Of a stretch of 64,000 nt of DNA, positions 23,354 to 34,802 are shown in pieces (the first letter of the stretch is position 1; each line of letters starts with the position of its first letter). The notes beneath the pieces were generated by a model. The model searched no databases. It was not told the origin of the DNA and saw only the letters and a list, made by a program, of their open reading frames with translations. A program made the translations under genes and the position numbers. Source of the stretch: Acephala macrosclerotiorum (taxonomy: Eukaryota; Ascomycota; Leotiomycetes; Helotiales; Mollisiaceae); contig MU119425.1 in NCBI GenBank assembly GCA_014904845.1, forward strand, positions 1 to 64,000, given 5' to 3'.

Positions 23354-25124
23354 TCAGCTTAAACCTCCTCGCCTCCATGCCAGCCTGAGCAACCTCACGA
23401 CCGCAGCAACCTTACCTTGATCGAAGTCCTGCAGCGCATTCTTGATGTTCAAGAACTTGCTTTCAGGATAGCTCAGCCAGTTCTTAGTGTCGTCCAACTT
23501 CTTGAGGCCCTCATACGCCGTACGAATCAAGCTGTCACTTCCCTCTTTATCTTGAGCCGCCTGCCACCACATTGCTCCGCCAAGTCCGTTCTTCTTGATA
23601 TATTCCATCTTGGCTTTCGTCTCCTCCTTGCCCTGGTATGTGACAAGTTGTTTCGTCTGAGGATCGTAGCTGTACGTTGCAACGAGGCCGGCATCATAGT
23701 GTTCGGCGGCGCCTGGCTTGGGGAGGAATTTATAATCGATCTCTTCGCTGCGACCAGCGTGGCCGCTGCCAAGGCCCTCGGTCCCCTCGAAGGTGCGGCC
23801 ATACAAAGGCATGCCCAAAACAATCTTGTTAGGGGCAACTCCAAGTTCGATATAATCGCGAACGGCTTTGTCGGCAGATGCGGGAGTTACGTGGGAGTCT
23901 TTGGGGCCGGTGTAATAGGACCAACCACCAGCGGCGAAGTCATAGGCCATCAAATGCCAAGCGTCAAGGTACTGTTTGTGGGATTAGCACACATCTTCTG
24001 AATCTCGTTCATCGTTTTCAATGTTCTAGCTTTGTGTGAATTTTCAGAGCGTGTTTCCCTAAACCTGACCATGGTGCCTTTCTAGATGCAGCATCCCGGC
24101 CCAGTGTACCTTCTGAAAAAGTCCAGGCACGGCTGGGACATTGAACGCGCTGACGCAAGTGACTGAATCCAGGGAGATATCTGACTTACCTCATTCATTT
24201 CCTTAATATGCATCCGGTGGTAGTTCTCCTCTCCCGCTGAACATGCAACCGTGAGTTGGAAGTGATATCCTTTCGCATACTTCTCAGAATATGCATCCAA
24301 CGCAGCCCGGATCTCCTTGAGGAGTAGAACGAAGCTTTGAGATTCTTCTTGGTTCTTGGGGTATTCCCAATCGATATCGATACCATCAAAGCCGTAATTC
24401 TTGACTAGATCCACAACTGAGGCAGCAAAGTTCGCTCGTCCAGTGGGACTTTTAGCAGCGACTGAAAGGTTATTGCCCACTCCGGAGGTCGCTTTCCAAC
24501 CGCCAATACTAGGAAGGGTTTTCAGATTGCGATTCTGCTGCTTCAATTTGATCAATTCACCCACGCCACCATACGCCATGTCTGGTGCGCGTGAGGTTTC
24601 TCCATTAAGTGGCATACCCCAAGCAGCAAGGTCGTCCCAGTATCTAATGTAGTTAGCTAAAGCCTTCTGCAGATGCGAGTCAAACTTACAAAGTCCCATC
24701 TGCATTTATCAAAGTGAACGAGTAGAGAACATGCGAGAGCTGGTCCACCGGCAGCATCCTGGGGTAGAAACCGTGAGCTGGATACTGGTACCTGGAAGTT
24801 GTGAGCGTTACATCTCAATGTGTGCCAATAATCTAGGAGACTTTTTCAATCTCCCAGCGTTGCCTGGACTTTCTTGAGCAGGAGTGGGCCGAGATGGGTA
24901 TCTCGAGCAATCGAAGGCGGAAGGCCGAGCTAGGGAGCCCCGACAATACTGGGAGTTTAAGAAGCACAGGGCCCGACATACCAATCTGCGATGTACGCCA
25001 CATTCTTGAATGTCCGGACCATCTCTGTCTGGTTCGATGGTGTAGGCGTAGGCGCTGCATCTGCTATATAGGCAAATGCAACTGCAAGAACGAACTTGCC
25101 AACGGCTCTGAAATTAAAGAACAT
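23354..25124 (-). CDS. Secreted GH18 chitinase (class V)
   Basis: Hydrolyses chitin; family GH18. Start ATG 25124 with a signal peptide (FVLAVAFAYIADA, about residues 11-23) and a short PTPTP linker. The catalytic motif DGIDIDWEYP, with its Glu proton donor, is intact, as are the SIGGW strand, LMAYDFAAGGWSYY, GMPLYGRTF and GGAMWWQAAQDK. Exon joins: after YIAD(W) at about 25000, after INADGT, and a long intron 24189-23972 (218 nt) joining KEMNE to YLDAWHLM in frame. The C-terminus as drawn ends at 23354 with a basic tail after QDFDQG; a GTAAGG there may be a donor for a further intron, so the last residues are uncertain. No chitin-binding module seen. Likely exported for wall turnover or nutrition. 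Confidence 0.9.
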
Positions 25125-25520
25125 CTTATTCGATTGTGTCTTGTCGGTAGGAGTGAGTTGTAAGAAATGAAACATCAAGAAAATAAATCTCTGCGCATGA
25201 CATCTTATAGTTCTCTTTATTGAAATCTAGACGAGAACCACGTAGTGTTCGTGAAAATGCTTGGGTTTAACCACCTCGAGCTTGGACGGCGTCGGCACCA
25301 GAAAATTATTGCTGAGACATCATGGCTCGAGCCGTATCCGAAGGAAGATCGAAACCCAGCTGCCTGAATTGACTTTGTATTGAGATTCGGGAAGCTCTGG
25401 TTGGGTGCGCCGGCTTTATATGCCGTTCCCGCTTCTATCTCTGGGTTCTATACCAAATTTTAACCAAAGATAGCTTCGGGCCCATGATACCGCAGCTGTC
25501 TCAGTGAACCGGAATGCACG
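25125..25520. other. Intergenic, chitinase promoter side
   Basis: About 400 bp upstream of the chitinase start. No supported gene or repeat seen. Confidence 0.5.
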
Positions 25521-26979
25521 CTATCTATTTGACAGGTGGGAAATTCGCCTTTGAGTGTTGGATGGATGGTCAAGGAGAGGACGTAATTTCCATGTATTAC
25601 GACATTCGTCTGATTTTGAAAGTTTTTGGCATGAATCGACCAACGCCAAATGGAACCCGTCCCAATAAACTTCTGCGGCTTCCCCAAAATTACGAGTTGT
25701 CATCGTTCCTCTCTGTATTAGATGCCTGCGTAGCCATGGTGGAAGCACCGCTTTTACATTTCGTCGCTTTAGATCCAACGAGATTCGTATCGCTGGCTTC
25801 GATATCTTGATTGTGACCTGGGCTGACCGGAGAACAAATGTTGGACCGCTGTACGAGAACACGAAGCTTGGCCGCGAGGCCATGCATCGATCAGTGATGA
25901 TTCCAAGTCGGCGAAGGACCTTCTCGGCAGGAGGTTTCAAGCATGGCAGGCAGGCACCAATGATCCCCACAAGCTCTTCCAATTTCGCCCACATTGAATC
26001 TGTCACGGTTGCTTGGAGGGGATCTCCGAGGTCGACACTGTTGAATGTTGTCATCTTGATGCAAGCGATGACAGTTGCAAGAAGCCTTGTGCGAGGTTGT
26101 AGTTAGTACTTGATCGAAGAAGGCAGTTTTGGGGAACACAGGACATGGCTTCGAAGATTAATCCCAGAGGAAACAAGGTATTTCTTCACGGAACGTACCA
26201 GTAGTCGTCAGGCAGGAAACAAGGAGTTTCTCTCAAAATGGTCGGTTCAGTATTCGAATGACCTTTATCGGCATCAAGGCGAGTCAGATCTATCAGTACG
26301 AAGGCTTTGTGGGATCAGCTCCAACTTCAACATCGATCGGGAAAGACTACCTACAGATATCCATCCATATATGAGCTACAGAGTGGTCAACGCCTGTCAT
26401 TTTGTTCTCCATGACTGCAGGATACATACTGTGTATTTACGATCCCAGCAGACTACATCTGGTACAGTCTCCCAATTAGACCTCAGTGGGCGGCAGCCAA
26501 AGAACAGTATCACAAGCCAGCCAGTCGAGATGATTGACTGAACTGCAATCAAGAACCACAATGTCCATTTCCACCATTTATCAGTTGCAGTACTGAATCG
26601 AAGTAGAGAGCATGCAATCGAAATTCGAACGAGTGCCAACGCCACGATCCACAAGAGTTGAACGGCGAACAAACACTTCTACGTAATGAGTTGGTTGCTG
26701 TGACTGACATACTGACTTAGACGTCCCCGGCCATGGGCTGCTGCCGCTGCGGCGACGCCATATCCAACAAGAGATAGAGTCTAGAGAGGTCAGCCTTGGA
26801 ATTTCCTGATGCGGGCTAGCTGATTTTTGCAATTACAATCAAGTAATCGTCGATACCAAGGCGAGAAGTGGAAAGCACGCGTGTAGATCCGAGCAACGCA
26901 AACAAGGGACGGCAGCTTAAATGGCGCAAGATATAACGTATTTTGGAGCTACATTGGTGTCGGCCAGTACCTGCGACAT
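25521..26979 (-). pseudogene. Broken fungal rhodopsin-domain (PTH11-like) membrane protein
   Basis: Pieces of a seven-helix fungal rhodopsin-domain protein (PF20684 type) appear in the right order but in changing frames. From ATG 26979: MSQVLADTNVAPKYVIS, a TAA at 26917-26919, then VCVARIYTRAF in a second frame and LGIDDYLIVIA in a third. Next come VGYGVAAAAAAHGRG, an intron, FAVQLLWIVALALVRIS with GCRPLRSNWETV and VCWDRKYT, then AFVLIDLT followed one base out of frame by ALMPIKVIRILNRPF and a TGA (26233-26235). After an intron with a TACTAAC branch site come ATVIACIKMTTFNS, GDPLQATVTDSMWAKLEEL and ACLPCLKPPAEKVL. At least three frameshifts and two stops mean it is not functional. The order and spacing of the fragments make the family call reliable. 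Confidence 0.8.
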
Positions 26980-27691
26980 CTTAAACGAGGTGGTCGGGGG
27001 CAGAAGTCAGAGCTTTCTCGGGCGAACATGAATATTCTAGGTTCTCATAGACCATTTTCACACATGTTAGCTTAAAGTTTTGCCTCCTAAAAATGTGGCC
27101 TAGAGGCCCCTGGCGTTCCACGTATCTGCGGAAGAGGAAAATGACTTCCAAGCGTTCTGTTTCACACAGGAGGACCGTCTTCGCAAATTGATGGCCGATG
27201 GTTGGTCCAACATGAGATGGCGTGCGGGATGTGAGGTCAAAGCGACCACGCCGCACTCGTTTGACAGCTGGGGTTGTAATACCGAACCCGGTATTCTGGG
27301 GCTGGGCTAGAAGTATTTAGAGACGCTTTCCTCTGAAAGGTTTTCTGCATGCTGGTGGAGACTGAATTGAAAGGTCTAATCGGCGATCTTCCACGCTTCC
27401 TCACGCTTCCTCCTCTATCATCAAGTCGGCATACAAGTACTTCATATGCTAGGGCATCGAAGCGGTGGACTTTCCGGGTCATGCTTGAGAAGGAATCGCA
27501 GCTTGATATCTGCTGAATTTGGTTGCCGCGGAGTCAACAAAGTTAATGAAGCGCAGCGGGTACTCCCGTACAAGACTGAGTCGTGGATTCGAAGAGCCGC
27601 ATCTTCTCAGCTAAAGAAGTCCCAGCTACGCACGTACATCCGATTCTAGCTTCAGCGAGGGGTCTCAGACCACTCTGCAGACGGCTTGAAC

Positions 27692-27694
<3 letters not shown>
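26980..27694. other. Intergenic, nothing recognised
   Basis: Upstream of the rhodopsin relic. Frames of 60-90 codons are present on both strands without motifs or plausible splice partners. Confidence 0.45.

Positions 27695-27735
<41 letters not shown>
27695..27735. repeat. Poly-A tract, 41 nt
   Basis: Uninterrupted run of 41 A on the plus strand in otherwise mixed sequence. It could mark the 3' end of a retro-inserted copy, but I see no clear flanking duplication and no reverse-transcriptase sequence to its left. Confidence 0.9.
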
Positions 27736-27736
<1 letters not shown>

Positions 27737-27909
27737 AGCCCATATTTCCACAGATCGCAGAGCTAAGTAGTTAGGGGTACTGTGAATCTTCAGCCACCAG
27801 CAGGAGTTCCTTGCAATATGAAGACACTAGAGTCTAGAAAGACTTATTAACTATTCATTCCTTGGGGTATAGTCTCGATCCTGAACAGATACATCGGCTC
27901 GCGCTGCGC

Positions 27910-28755
27910 CTATCCCTTAATTCTGAAATTGTCCCATTCATCGTCGTAGTCTTCGTCGTCGTCCTCATTCTCTTCGGGTATATCGACACGTGCGGGAGGT
28001 ACGGCTTCGTTGTTGACTGGTAACAGACGCTCCTTCTTCCTCAGTGCCTCTCTCTTCTCCCGCATCTTCTTGACCCGAACCTCAAGACTCTCCATTTCTT
28101 CCAGCTCCTCCTCCATCTTCCTAGCAGCGTCCTCCTTGTCCCCTTCCAGCTCTGCTTCCTGTCTCTCCTTCTTAGCCGTATAGTCCTCATCTGCTGTCTT
28201 CTTCGCCAATTCCTGCGCTGATATTGCTGGTGCAGAAATAACAGCATCATTTTCTGCCTTCGCCTGAGCCTCAGCTGTAGCAATATCTGCCTCGAATGCT
28301 GCCCATTCATCCTCGTCCACATCCGGCTCCGGTTTCGTAGATACTGGCGTTTCAACTGGTTTGGAGGGCGTGGCGGGTCGCGAAGGGATCTGCATTTCAA
28401 TTCCACGAACAATCACAGGTGCCTCTTCCTGTCCTAGATCAAAGAATCCTTCTGGTATTCCATTGGCAGGTTTACTGCGTTTGTGAATCGTGCCTTCATC
28501 CTCCTCGTCGCCGGCTTTTCTCTTCTTCGATGGATGTTCGGCTGTCGTTACAGATTGTGCTTCGGGCTCCTGGAGTTTCTGCAGCCGCATGATATGTCCA
28601 GCAGATCGTAGATGCCCATCCCACAGTGATTCGCTCTTCAATTGTAGATGGCAGACGAGGCAGAGAAGAGTGCCAGTCGTAGAGTAGCTGGCGTACTTGT
28701 GTTGAATGCGGCGAGCTGCTCGCTCGTTCTTGAGCAAGGCTCGTACATCCGCCAT
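27910..28755 (-). CDS. ZNF830/CCDC16-like C2H2 zinc-finger protein
   Basis: Single-exon 281-aa protein. One finger near the N-terminus, about residues 32-54, has the pattern C-x2-C-x12-H-x5-H (CLVCHLQL ... GHLRSAGH). The N-terminus (ADVRALLKNERAARRIQHKY) is typical of the ZNF830 (CCDC16, OMCG1) family, nuclear proteins linked to pre-mRNA splicing and DNA repair in animals. A charged middle follows, then a Lys/Glu-rich coiled coil (EEELEEMESLEVRVKKMREK, about 205-245) and an acidic tail DDDEDYDDEWDNFRIKG. Length and layout match fungal homologues. Complete and intact. Confidence 0.85.
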   Translation of the reverse strand: MADVRALLKNERAARRIQHKYASYSTTGTLLCLVCHLQLKSESLWDGHLRSAGHIMRLQKLQEPEAQSVTTAEHPSKKRKAGDEEDEGTIHKRSKPANGIPEGFFDLGQEEAPVIVRGIEMQIPSRPATPSKPVETPVSTKPEPDVDEDEWAAFEADIATAEAQAKAENDAVISAPAISAQELAKKTADEDYTAKKERQEAELEGDKEDAARKMEEELEEMESLEVRVKKMREKREALRKKERLLPVNNEAVPPARVDIPEENEDDDEDYDDEWDNFRIKG

Positions 28756-29609
28756 CCTGGTAGCCGCGAGGGTCTCGATGAGTTGGTGGAGAGGTAATGG
28801 GATGGGATGTTTGGGAGAGCTTGAATTCGCGTTGTCGAGTTATTTCAGAGAGCTGAGAGATTGGTGGTCCAGAGCAGGTGTACAGTACTTGGCGATGAAG
28901 CTTGAGAGGGGATTGATGAACAGATGAGGATTGCTTAGGATTGATTTTTCTTGGTCGGTCGGTCGTATAAGCCGGATTCCAGGACTATCTCTTGATGTTC
29001 CGAGCTGCTTGGGACTTTGTTGTGCAGCCGCTCTTCAACTCTGTGGAGGTTGGTTTTTCGAGGTTCAGAGCTCTCACTGGCGCAAGGTTATTCCGAAGGC
29101 TTAGCGTGCCAATCAGATCATAGGCAGAGCTCCCCGCAAAATTGGAAGTCGCCACAGACTTTTAGTTCGATCGCATTAGTTATCCAGCTCTATCGCCTCT
29201 TCCATCCAACCTCAATTCTTCTCACGACCAACAACCTCGCCGGCATCCATCAGTCAACGTCTGCCACTGCGTCGCGCCTCACTCAACTCGTCGCGTTCTT
29301 CCCGCGACACCAGCAGTCTATCGCAATCGACTATTGACCTGCAGTTCGATCCAGCACGCGATCTGGGGCGGGGGCAGAAGAGTCGCGACAACAACACGGT
29401 CTGGGCAGGTCACAGAGAATCTCGTGCTCCCTGGATAGCTTCACGTTCTCTTCTATCATTGCCCGCGCCATCGCATCATAGCTGTCTTGTAGAGCCCAGT
29501 GAGAGCGTTAAATCACGCGAATTCTATCTGAAATCACCTCGACAAATCCATACACCCTCGTAAAGCTCCACAATACGATCTGTGAATCGCCTCTGAGCCC
29601 ATATCCATC
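28756..29609. promoter_or_regulatory. Divergent promoter region, ZNF830-like / BYE1-like
   Basis: About 850 bp between two start codons pointing away from each other. Pyrimidine-rich stretches near 29160-29250 and before the BYE1-like start are usual for fungal 5' leaders. No TATA box stands out. Confidence 0.5.
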
Positions 29610-32241
29610 ATGGCTGGTAAGCATTGACTACATCCCACGATACGCGACAGCGCCGCAAAGCCTGATCGTCGGTCGTACCTGCTTTTGGGAGACCAGGGAG
29701 CTAACATCTTCTCCCAGACGAACCTCGAAGATCGGTACGAGCCACGAAGGGCCAACACACAAAGATGGATCTCGATCAAGCAACTCCCGAACCCAAGAAA
29801 AAATCTACAAAGAAGGCGAAGAAGGTGGAGGTGGAGGAAGAAGCCGAGATCATTCGTTGCGTCTGCGGAGCGCGGGAGAGTCCAGATGGAGACGACGAAC
29901 CATGGATTGCCTGCGACAATTGCAATGTCTGGCAGCACAATGTCTGTGTTGGCGTTCCGACATATGATGAGGACATCCCGAAGAATTACTTGTGCGAGGA
30001 ATGTAATCCAGCTTTCCACAAGGAGTTGCTGGACGCGCTCAAAAATGGGGTCCATCTATGGGAGAAGCGCCGCAAGGCATACGAGAAAATGAAGGCAGAC
30101 GAGGAGAAGGAATCCAAGAAGAAGGGTAAGAAGAAAGGCAAGAGAACCAGCGATCCTAAGTCCGAAGTCAGTCATACCACGAACGGCAAAGCCAAGTCTC
30201 CTTCTACGCCTGTTCCTGCCGAGCCGAAGAAAGAGAAGAAGGATGTTGCTACGAAGAGTTCGGCCGCCAAGCGTAAAGCCCGAGATGATTCCCAAGATAA
30301 AGAATCCATAAAGGTACGTTCCGAGCCCTTATATATTTTTGGACATTGCTAACCAGATCCAAGGAACCACAGTCGAAGGCACGAAAGGTTTCTGCTGCAC
30401 ACACTGCACACACTGCCCCACGACAAGATACTCCTGCCTCTGGCCTGCCAGTCAAAATTCAGGATCTCGAGACATCTCGACAAGGAGTCGCGACTTTGAT
30501 AGTCAAGAACTCACGACAAGCCGTGCAAAATGCTATCAAGCAAGGCGTCTACACCCTGAGGGAGAACGATACGGTCGAGGCTAAGGCAGAGCGTCTCTCT
30601 ATCGAGATTGAAAACGCTGTGTATGAGGCCGATAAAGCCGCGTACAAGAACCAATCTCGGGCTATTAGCTTCAATCTCAAACACAATCAGGAATTGTGCA
30701 ATGGCCTCCTTACCAGAAGTTTGACACCCCAACGACTAGCTGTCATGAGCTCCGACGATATGGCCAACAAGGAATTGAAGCGCGAAACTGCAGAGATGAA
30801 GGCACGCTCCGACAAGCAGTCCATCATGGTCTCTGATGATGGCCCTCGAGTTCGCAGAACACACAAGGGAGAGGAGGTTATCGAGGGTGACAATTTCGCT
30901 GTTGCGAATGACAACACAATGTCTACTTCTCGAAGACGAAGCATGCTGGATCCAAATGCCGAGATGGCTGCTCGATCACGAGAGAATTCTCCAGGAAACC
31001 AAGTTGAGCTTCCAGACGACATCGACTCTTACCCATCTCGAGATGATATTCGCAGTCAAGTAGCTCCCAAGCAACCACTCAATATCGAGACGAAGGCTGG
31101 GTTGCCGATGCGGAAACCCTCCGGTCAAGCAGATTTCGATATCAACAAGGTCTTTTCGAATGTCCCGTCACAATCTCCGATCAACTCACATCACCCTCGC
31201 ACACAATCCATGAGCAATGCTCCCCCTCCCAATGGACCTGGCGTCGACCCAGAAATCGACAGGATGCTACAGGACGACGATGGTAATGAGTCTCCGCCCT
31301 ACTCTCCCGCCGAATATAGCTCTGATCCCGAGATTGTCTGGCGTGGTATCGTTGTCATGGACTCTATCGCCAGATTTCCTGCTGTTTCCAAGCATGTTGC
31401 TGGTGTAGATATCAGTCAGACTCTTGCTTGGAGCGACGTTCTTCAGAAGGAGCTAAAAGTTGCAGGTCGAATCGATCGTGAAAAGGCAAACGAGTACCTC
31501 TGCAGTCTCAGATACAGCCCACCAACCGACGTCGTCGTTGTCAATGTCACCCCAACAGGAGAGGATGCGACTACAGGTTTCAACGAGCTATACGATTACT
31601 TCCAGAGCAAGAACCGCTATGGTGTCCTCGCCAACAAGGGTATCGGAAACATTCGAGATACATACCTCGTCCCAGTACCACCATCGCCAGCTAATCTGCC
31701 AGACTTTATCGTCAATCTCGAAGGTCACAAGATTCCAGAAGAGCGCCCAGAGCCAATGGTCGTCATCGCCCTTGTAATCCGCAACGATACTCCTACCGAC
31801 ATAGGACGCAGTTTTGATGGTGCTACCGAAGCTCAATCTCCTTCGCTGATGGGTCATCCTCAACGACAAATGTCTCTGGGTGGCGCTGGTCCTTCAATGT
31901 CTCCGATAGCACCCCAAGGTCCAGGCACGTTTGCCACACCTCCAATTCCACAACAACAATTTCCGTCGAACGACGCCCAACGAAAATATGAAGACGAGCA
32001 GCGACGAATGGTAGAACAGAGAGAAGGAGAGGCCAATGCCCTCAGGATCCTCGGTGGATATGCCGAAGCTCCGACAGTCGCATTTCTCATGCCACAAGCG
32101 TACCAGATGAGAGAAATTGAATGGGAGATCATTCGGAAAATTCTGGAGGATGATGAGAAGGCCCGCTCTGACTTAGCACACCTGAGCCAAGTCCTCGAAG
32201 TTCGTATGTCGCAGGATCCTAGGGCACAACAGAGTCGTTGA
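29610..32241 (+). CDS. BYE1: BYE1-like PHD / TFIIS-M / SPOC transcription factor
   Basis: Nuclear protein of about 826 aa that by homology binds RNA polymerase II through its TFIIS central domain and methylated H3 through its PHD finger. Exons: 29610-29616 (only ATG GCT G), 29718-30313 and 30364-32241. Domains in order: PHD finger (IRCVCGAR ... WIACDNCNVWQHNVC ... YLCEEC, about residues 45-95), Lys-rich linker, TFIIS M (VENDTVEAKAERLSIEIE-like region, YKNQSRAISFNLKHNQELCN, about 240-340), disordered region, SPOC (WRGIVVMDSIARFPAVSKHV to ERPEPMVVIALVI, about 525-675), Gln-rich tail. The tiny first exon gives MADEPRRSVRATKGQ; starting instead at 29765 is possible. The second intron must end in AAG (CCAAG|GAA) to stay in frame. 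Gene symbol by analogy with yeast Bye1. Confidence 0.9.
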
Positions 32242-33163
32242 TGGGTTTGAGGGACCTCATTATTGGGTGAAATACGGCGTTTTGTGTACATTATGGCTGT
32301 GAGGATTAATTTGCGTTCATTTTGACGGGCTTCAATAAGCCTCGTCCTTTTCTTTTATTCAGTCAATACGGGATGCGCATGCAGGTTTACGATACCATTA
32401 TGAGATCATGACCTGGAGAGTTAGGATCATTGATTTCTTTTAGTGCTTTGTAGAGAAAGCATCAAAATTCAGCAGGTCTTTTGCTATGTCTCAGTGTGCG
32501 TACGTCATGTACCTCCACCTTCCCAGTGAGAGGTGCCTTCGAATCCCCGCATATTCAGATGCTTACTTCATGCAATATTGCTGTTTCCTGTGATCCAGCT
32601 CATGATTCTTACAATTGCAGCTAAGCCGATGAGGAAGATGTACCGAGCCAGCTCAGATATTCAGGAAGGTACTCGACTCTACAGCTTGATGTTCCCGAGG
32701 TCGTGCATTGTTAGCTATTCCATCCACTCGCATCTTTGTTCTCGACATCTCCCATGCAAGAATTGCTTTTCTTTGCTTCGAGAACATCAATAAGCATAGT
32801 GCGTGCCGTGGCAGACCACTGCACGTTCACATCTTCCAATCATGCTGCTCCAGCTTTATCTTGCATTTCCATCTCAAGTATTTTAAGTGCCCAATTGTCT
32901 ACGGTGAAGAGTTCGTCAATGCCGCCGACCGAATATGCATCACACCAAGATCTCCGTGTCCAAGTCCATATATTTCTTTTGCCAGCCATCTCGTATCTTT
33001 CTTCCGACTCTCTACACACATATCAAGAGCCCCAAGGGCTTCCTTCTCTTTTTGACAAGCTTTCTTTTATAATTTTCTCGTGTATTTACCTCGCCTCCAA
33101 ACACAGCCGTCAACAACGGCATCTCTCCTCAATCTAGAGACCTCCTTCCTCAGTCTCCCGACC
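32242..33163. other. Intergenic, BYE1 3' side and upstream of a membrane gene
   Basis: About 920 bp. Three overlapping plus-strand frames at 32533-33137 contradict each other and have no motifs. The right part is pyrimidine-rich, as expected of a 5' leader. Confidence 0.5.
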
Positions 33164-34630
33164 ATGACGACCCTACCATCTCTGCAAACACTCCCACCGT
33201 CAGTCTTCGTCCCTCGACAGAATCAAGGCGACTGCTCCAATAGCGCCCAAGCAGCAATCAATGCGACAACCGTCGCCGCGTCTCGCTCCATCCAACAAGC
33301 CCAAGCTACCGCTGCACATGCAACAATGCAAATATCGATTTCTGTCTCTGCAGTGAATGAGCAGACCTCTAAGTACATTGCTTTAGCCAATATTGCGATG
33401 AGCAGCCTGATGGTGAGTGTTAGTGGATTGGACATGCATTTGCTGGCTGCGAATTCGAGTGCGGTAGCGGCAAATAGCCAACTTGCTGTTGCTAGCTAGA
33501 GCTTGGAGGTTTGGTTGGGAGAGTGAGTTTGGTTGAGGTACGGACATTCACAGATGATGGTGGTTAGAGGTTGAGAGTAAAGATAGATAGCTGAGCTGAT
33601 TGATTCGAAGGCTTCGGCGTCTAGTGTTTTGCTTTCAGCCCAGAACGCTGTTGCTTCTGCTTCCGGTATGCCCATCTCTTTCTGCAGTCAACTCTAGAGA
33701 ACTGAAAGTTCCCAGCGTCTGTATCAGCAATCGCTGCTTCAGTTTCACATCTCCCAACAGCAACACAGACCGCTGCTCCGAAATTTATTCCAGTCACTCA
33801 ACAATCAGGCATCGTCTTCCCCATTCCTGCTCAGATCGCTCTCCTCGTTGTCGGCAGTGTCCTGGCTTCTGTCCTGCTAACGCTCGCAATCTCATGTCTG
33901 ATCATCAGGCCGAGGAGGAAGGCTGCCTCCAAACGGGAACTCGATGAATGCCTAGCTACAGCAAGTGCGGATCGAGTCGATGCATATCCGCCTGTCTCGC
34001 GATCACCTAGTTCAAACGCTGGAAAGAGGTCAAAGCCCCTGACTTCCAGTGCAATATCATCCAATCAAAGAAGAAGTAAAGGAGAATCTATTGAAGAAGA
34101 GAGTTCAGACTCATTTTCCAGATTCGTGCCACTAGACGCCAGAACCAGTATAACAGTCCTCACCGCAAGATGTACTACGGTCTCAGCGCAGTAAATCGAG
34201 TCTGGAAAGTCTGTGTGTATTGGTGTGTCTGAAGAGAGAAGGTCTCAAGAGAGAGAAACTATCTAAGGTAGGATGCTAAGCTAAACTAGTGCTGGTCCAC
34301 GTGACCCCAACAATCAGTCGGGCAATACAGGTAGCAGAGATGACTTCAGCAAGACCATCATCATCCTTTACTGCTCCACTATCACGAACACGACTCTTCA
34401 TTCCTCCTAGTCCTGGAAGTTCGCTTTCGGATCCTGTTCCACTGCGACAACAAGCGTACCAATATCAGAGATCTGTGCTTTCAGAGGTCGTACCTTGGGA
34501 AGAGGTAGCGCCATCATCAAGTAGCAATGAGGAAGACAAGGATAAGCAAATCAGAGTCGAGACGGAAATTGAGGTTCGGCTAAGGAATAGAGATAGTTCG
34601 GAGACTTTGAGAATGGCAGGAGCATACTAG
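33164..34630 (+). CDS. Single-pass membrane protein, unknown function
   Basis: Proposed four-exon gene. Exon 1 from ATG 33164 gives an Ala/Ser-rich region (DCSNSAQAAINATTVAASRS, helical, to SSLM at about 33412). After a roughly 200-nt intron come SASSVLLSAQNAVASAS and, after another intron, SVSAIAASVSHLP. A single membrane helix follows (AQIALLVVGSVLASVLLTLA, continuing ISCLII), then a basic stop-transfer PRRK and a Ser-rich cytoplasmic tail. This exon can end at a TAA (34192-34194). A GT at 34191 joined to an AG before 34318 keeps frame and adds RTRLFIPPSPGSS and an acidic tail ending at 34630, which I favour. No signal peptide is obvious. Layout resembles a membrane sensor or surface protein; no family recognised. 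Confidence 0.6.
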
Positions 34631-34802
34631 TGTGTGGTATTGCGGGGTAATGAGATAAGGAAAGTGGGCGAGGTAATGCAATTATGCAATATATAATGTG
34701 TAAGAAGAGAACCAGCACGATTTTGATAGAGAGTTTAGAGAGTAGACACCCGAGAAGAGGAAATAATCAATTGGCTTTTGTTCCAACCCCAAGAAACCGT
34801 AC

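Noticed and set aside
23354..23440. Extra C-terminal intron in the chitinase (GTAAGG..CTCAG)
   Set aside because: The span would be only 31 nt, below plausible intron length; noted as an uncertainty instead.
23417..24001. 194-codon plus-strand frame
   Set aside because: Antisense to a clear GH18 catalytic exon and without motifs; the same applies to 19100-19615, 45725-46303 and 53206-53802 inside other genes.
24082..24189. A 3-nt micro-exon (AAG) inside the long chitinase intron
   Set aside because: Direct joining of KEMNE to YLDAW already matches the family spacing; an added residue is not needed.
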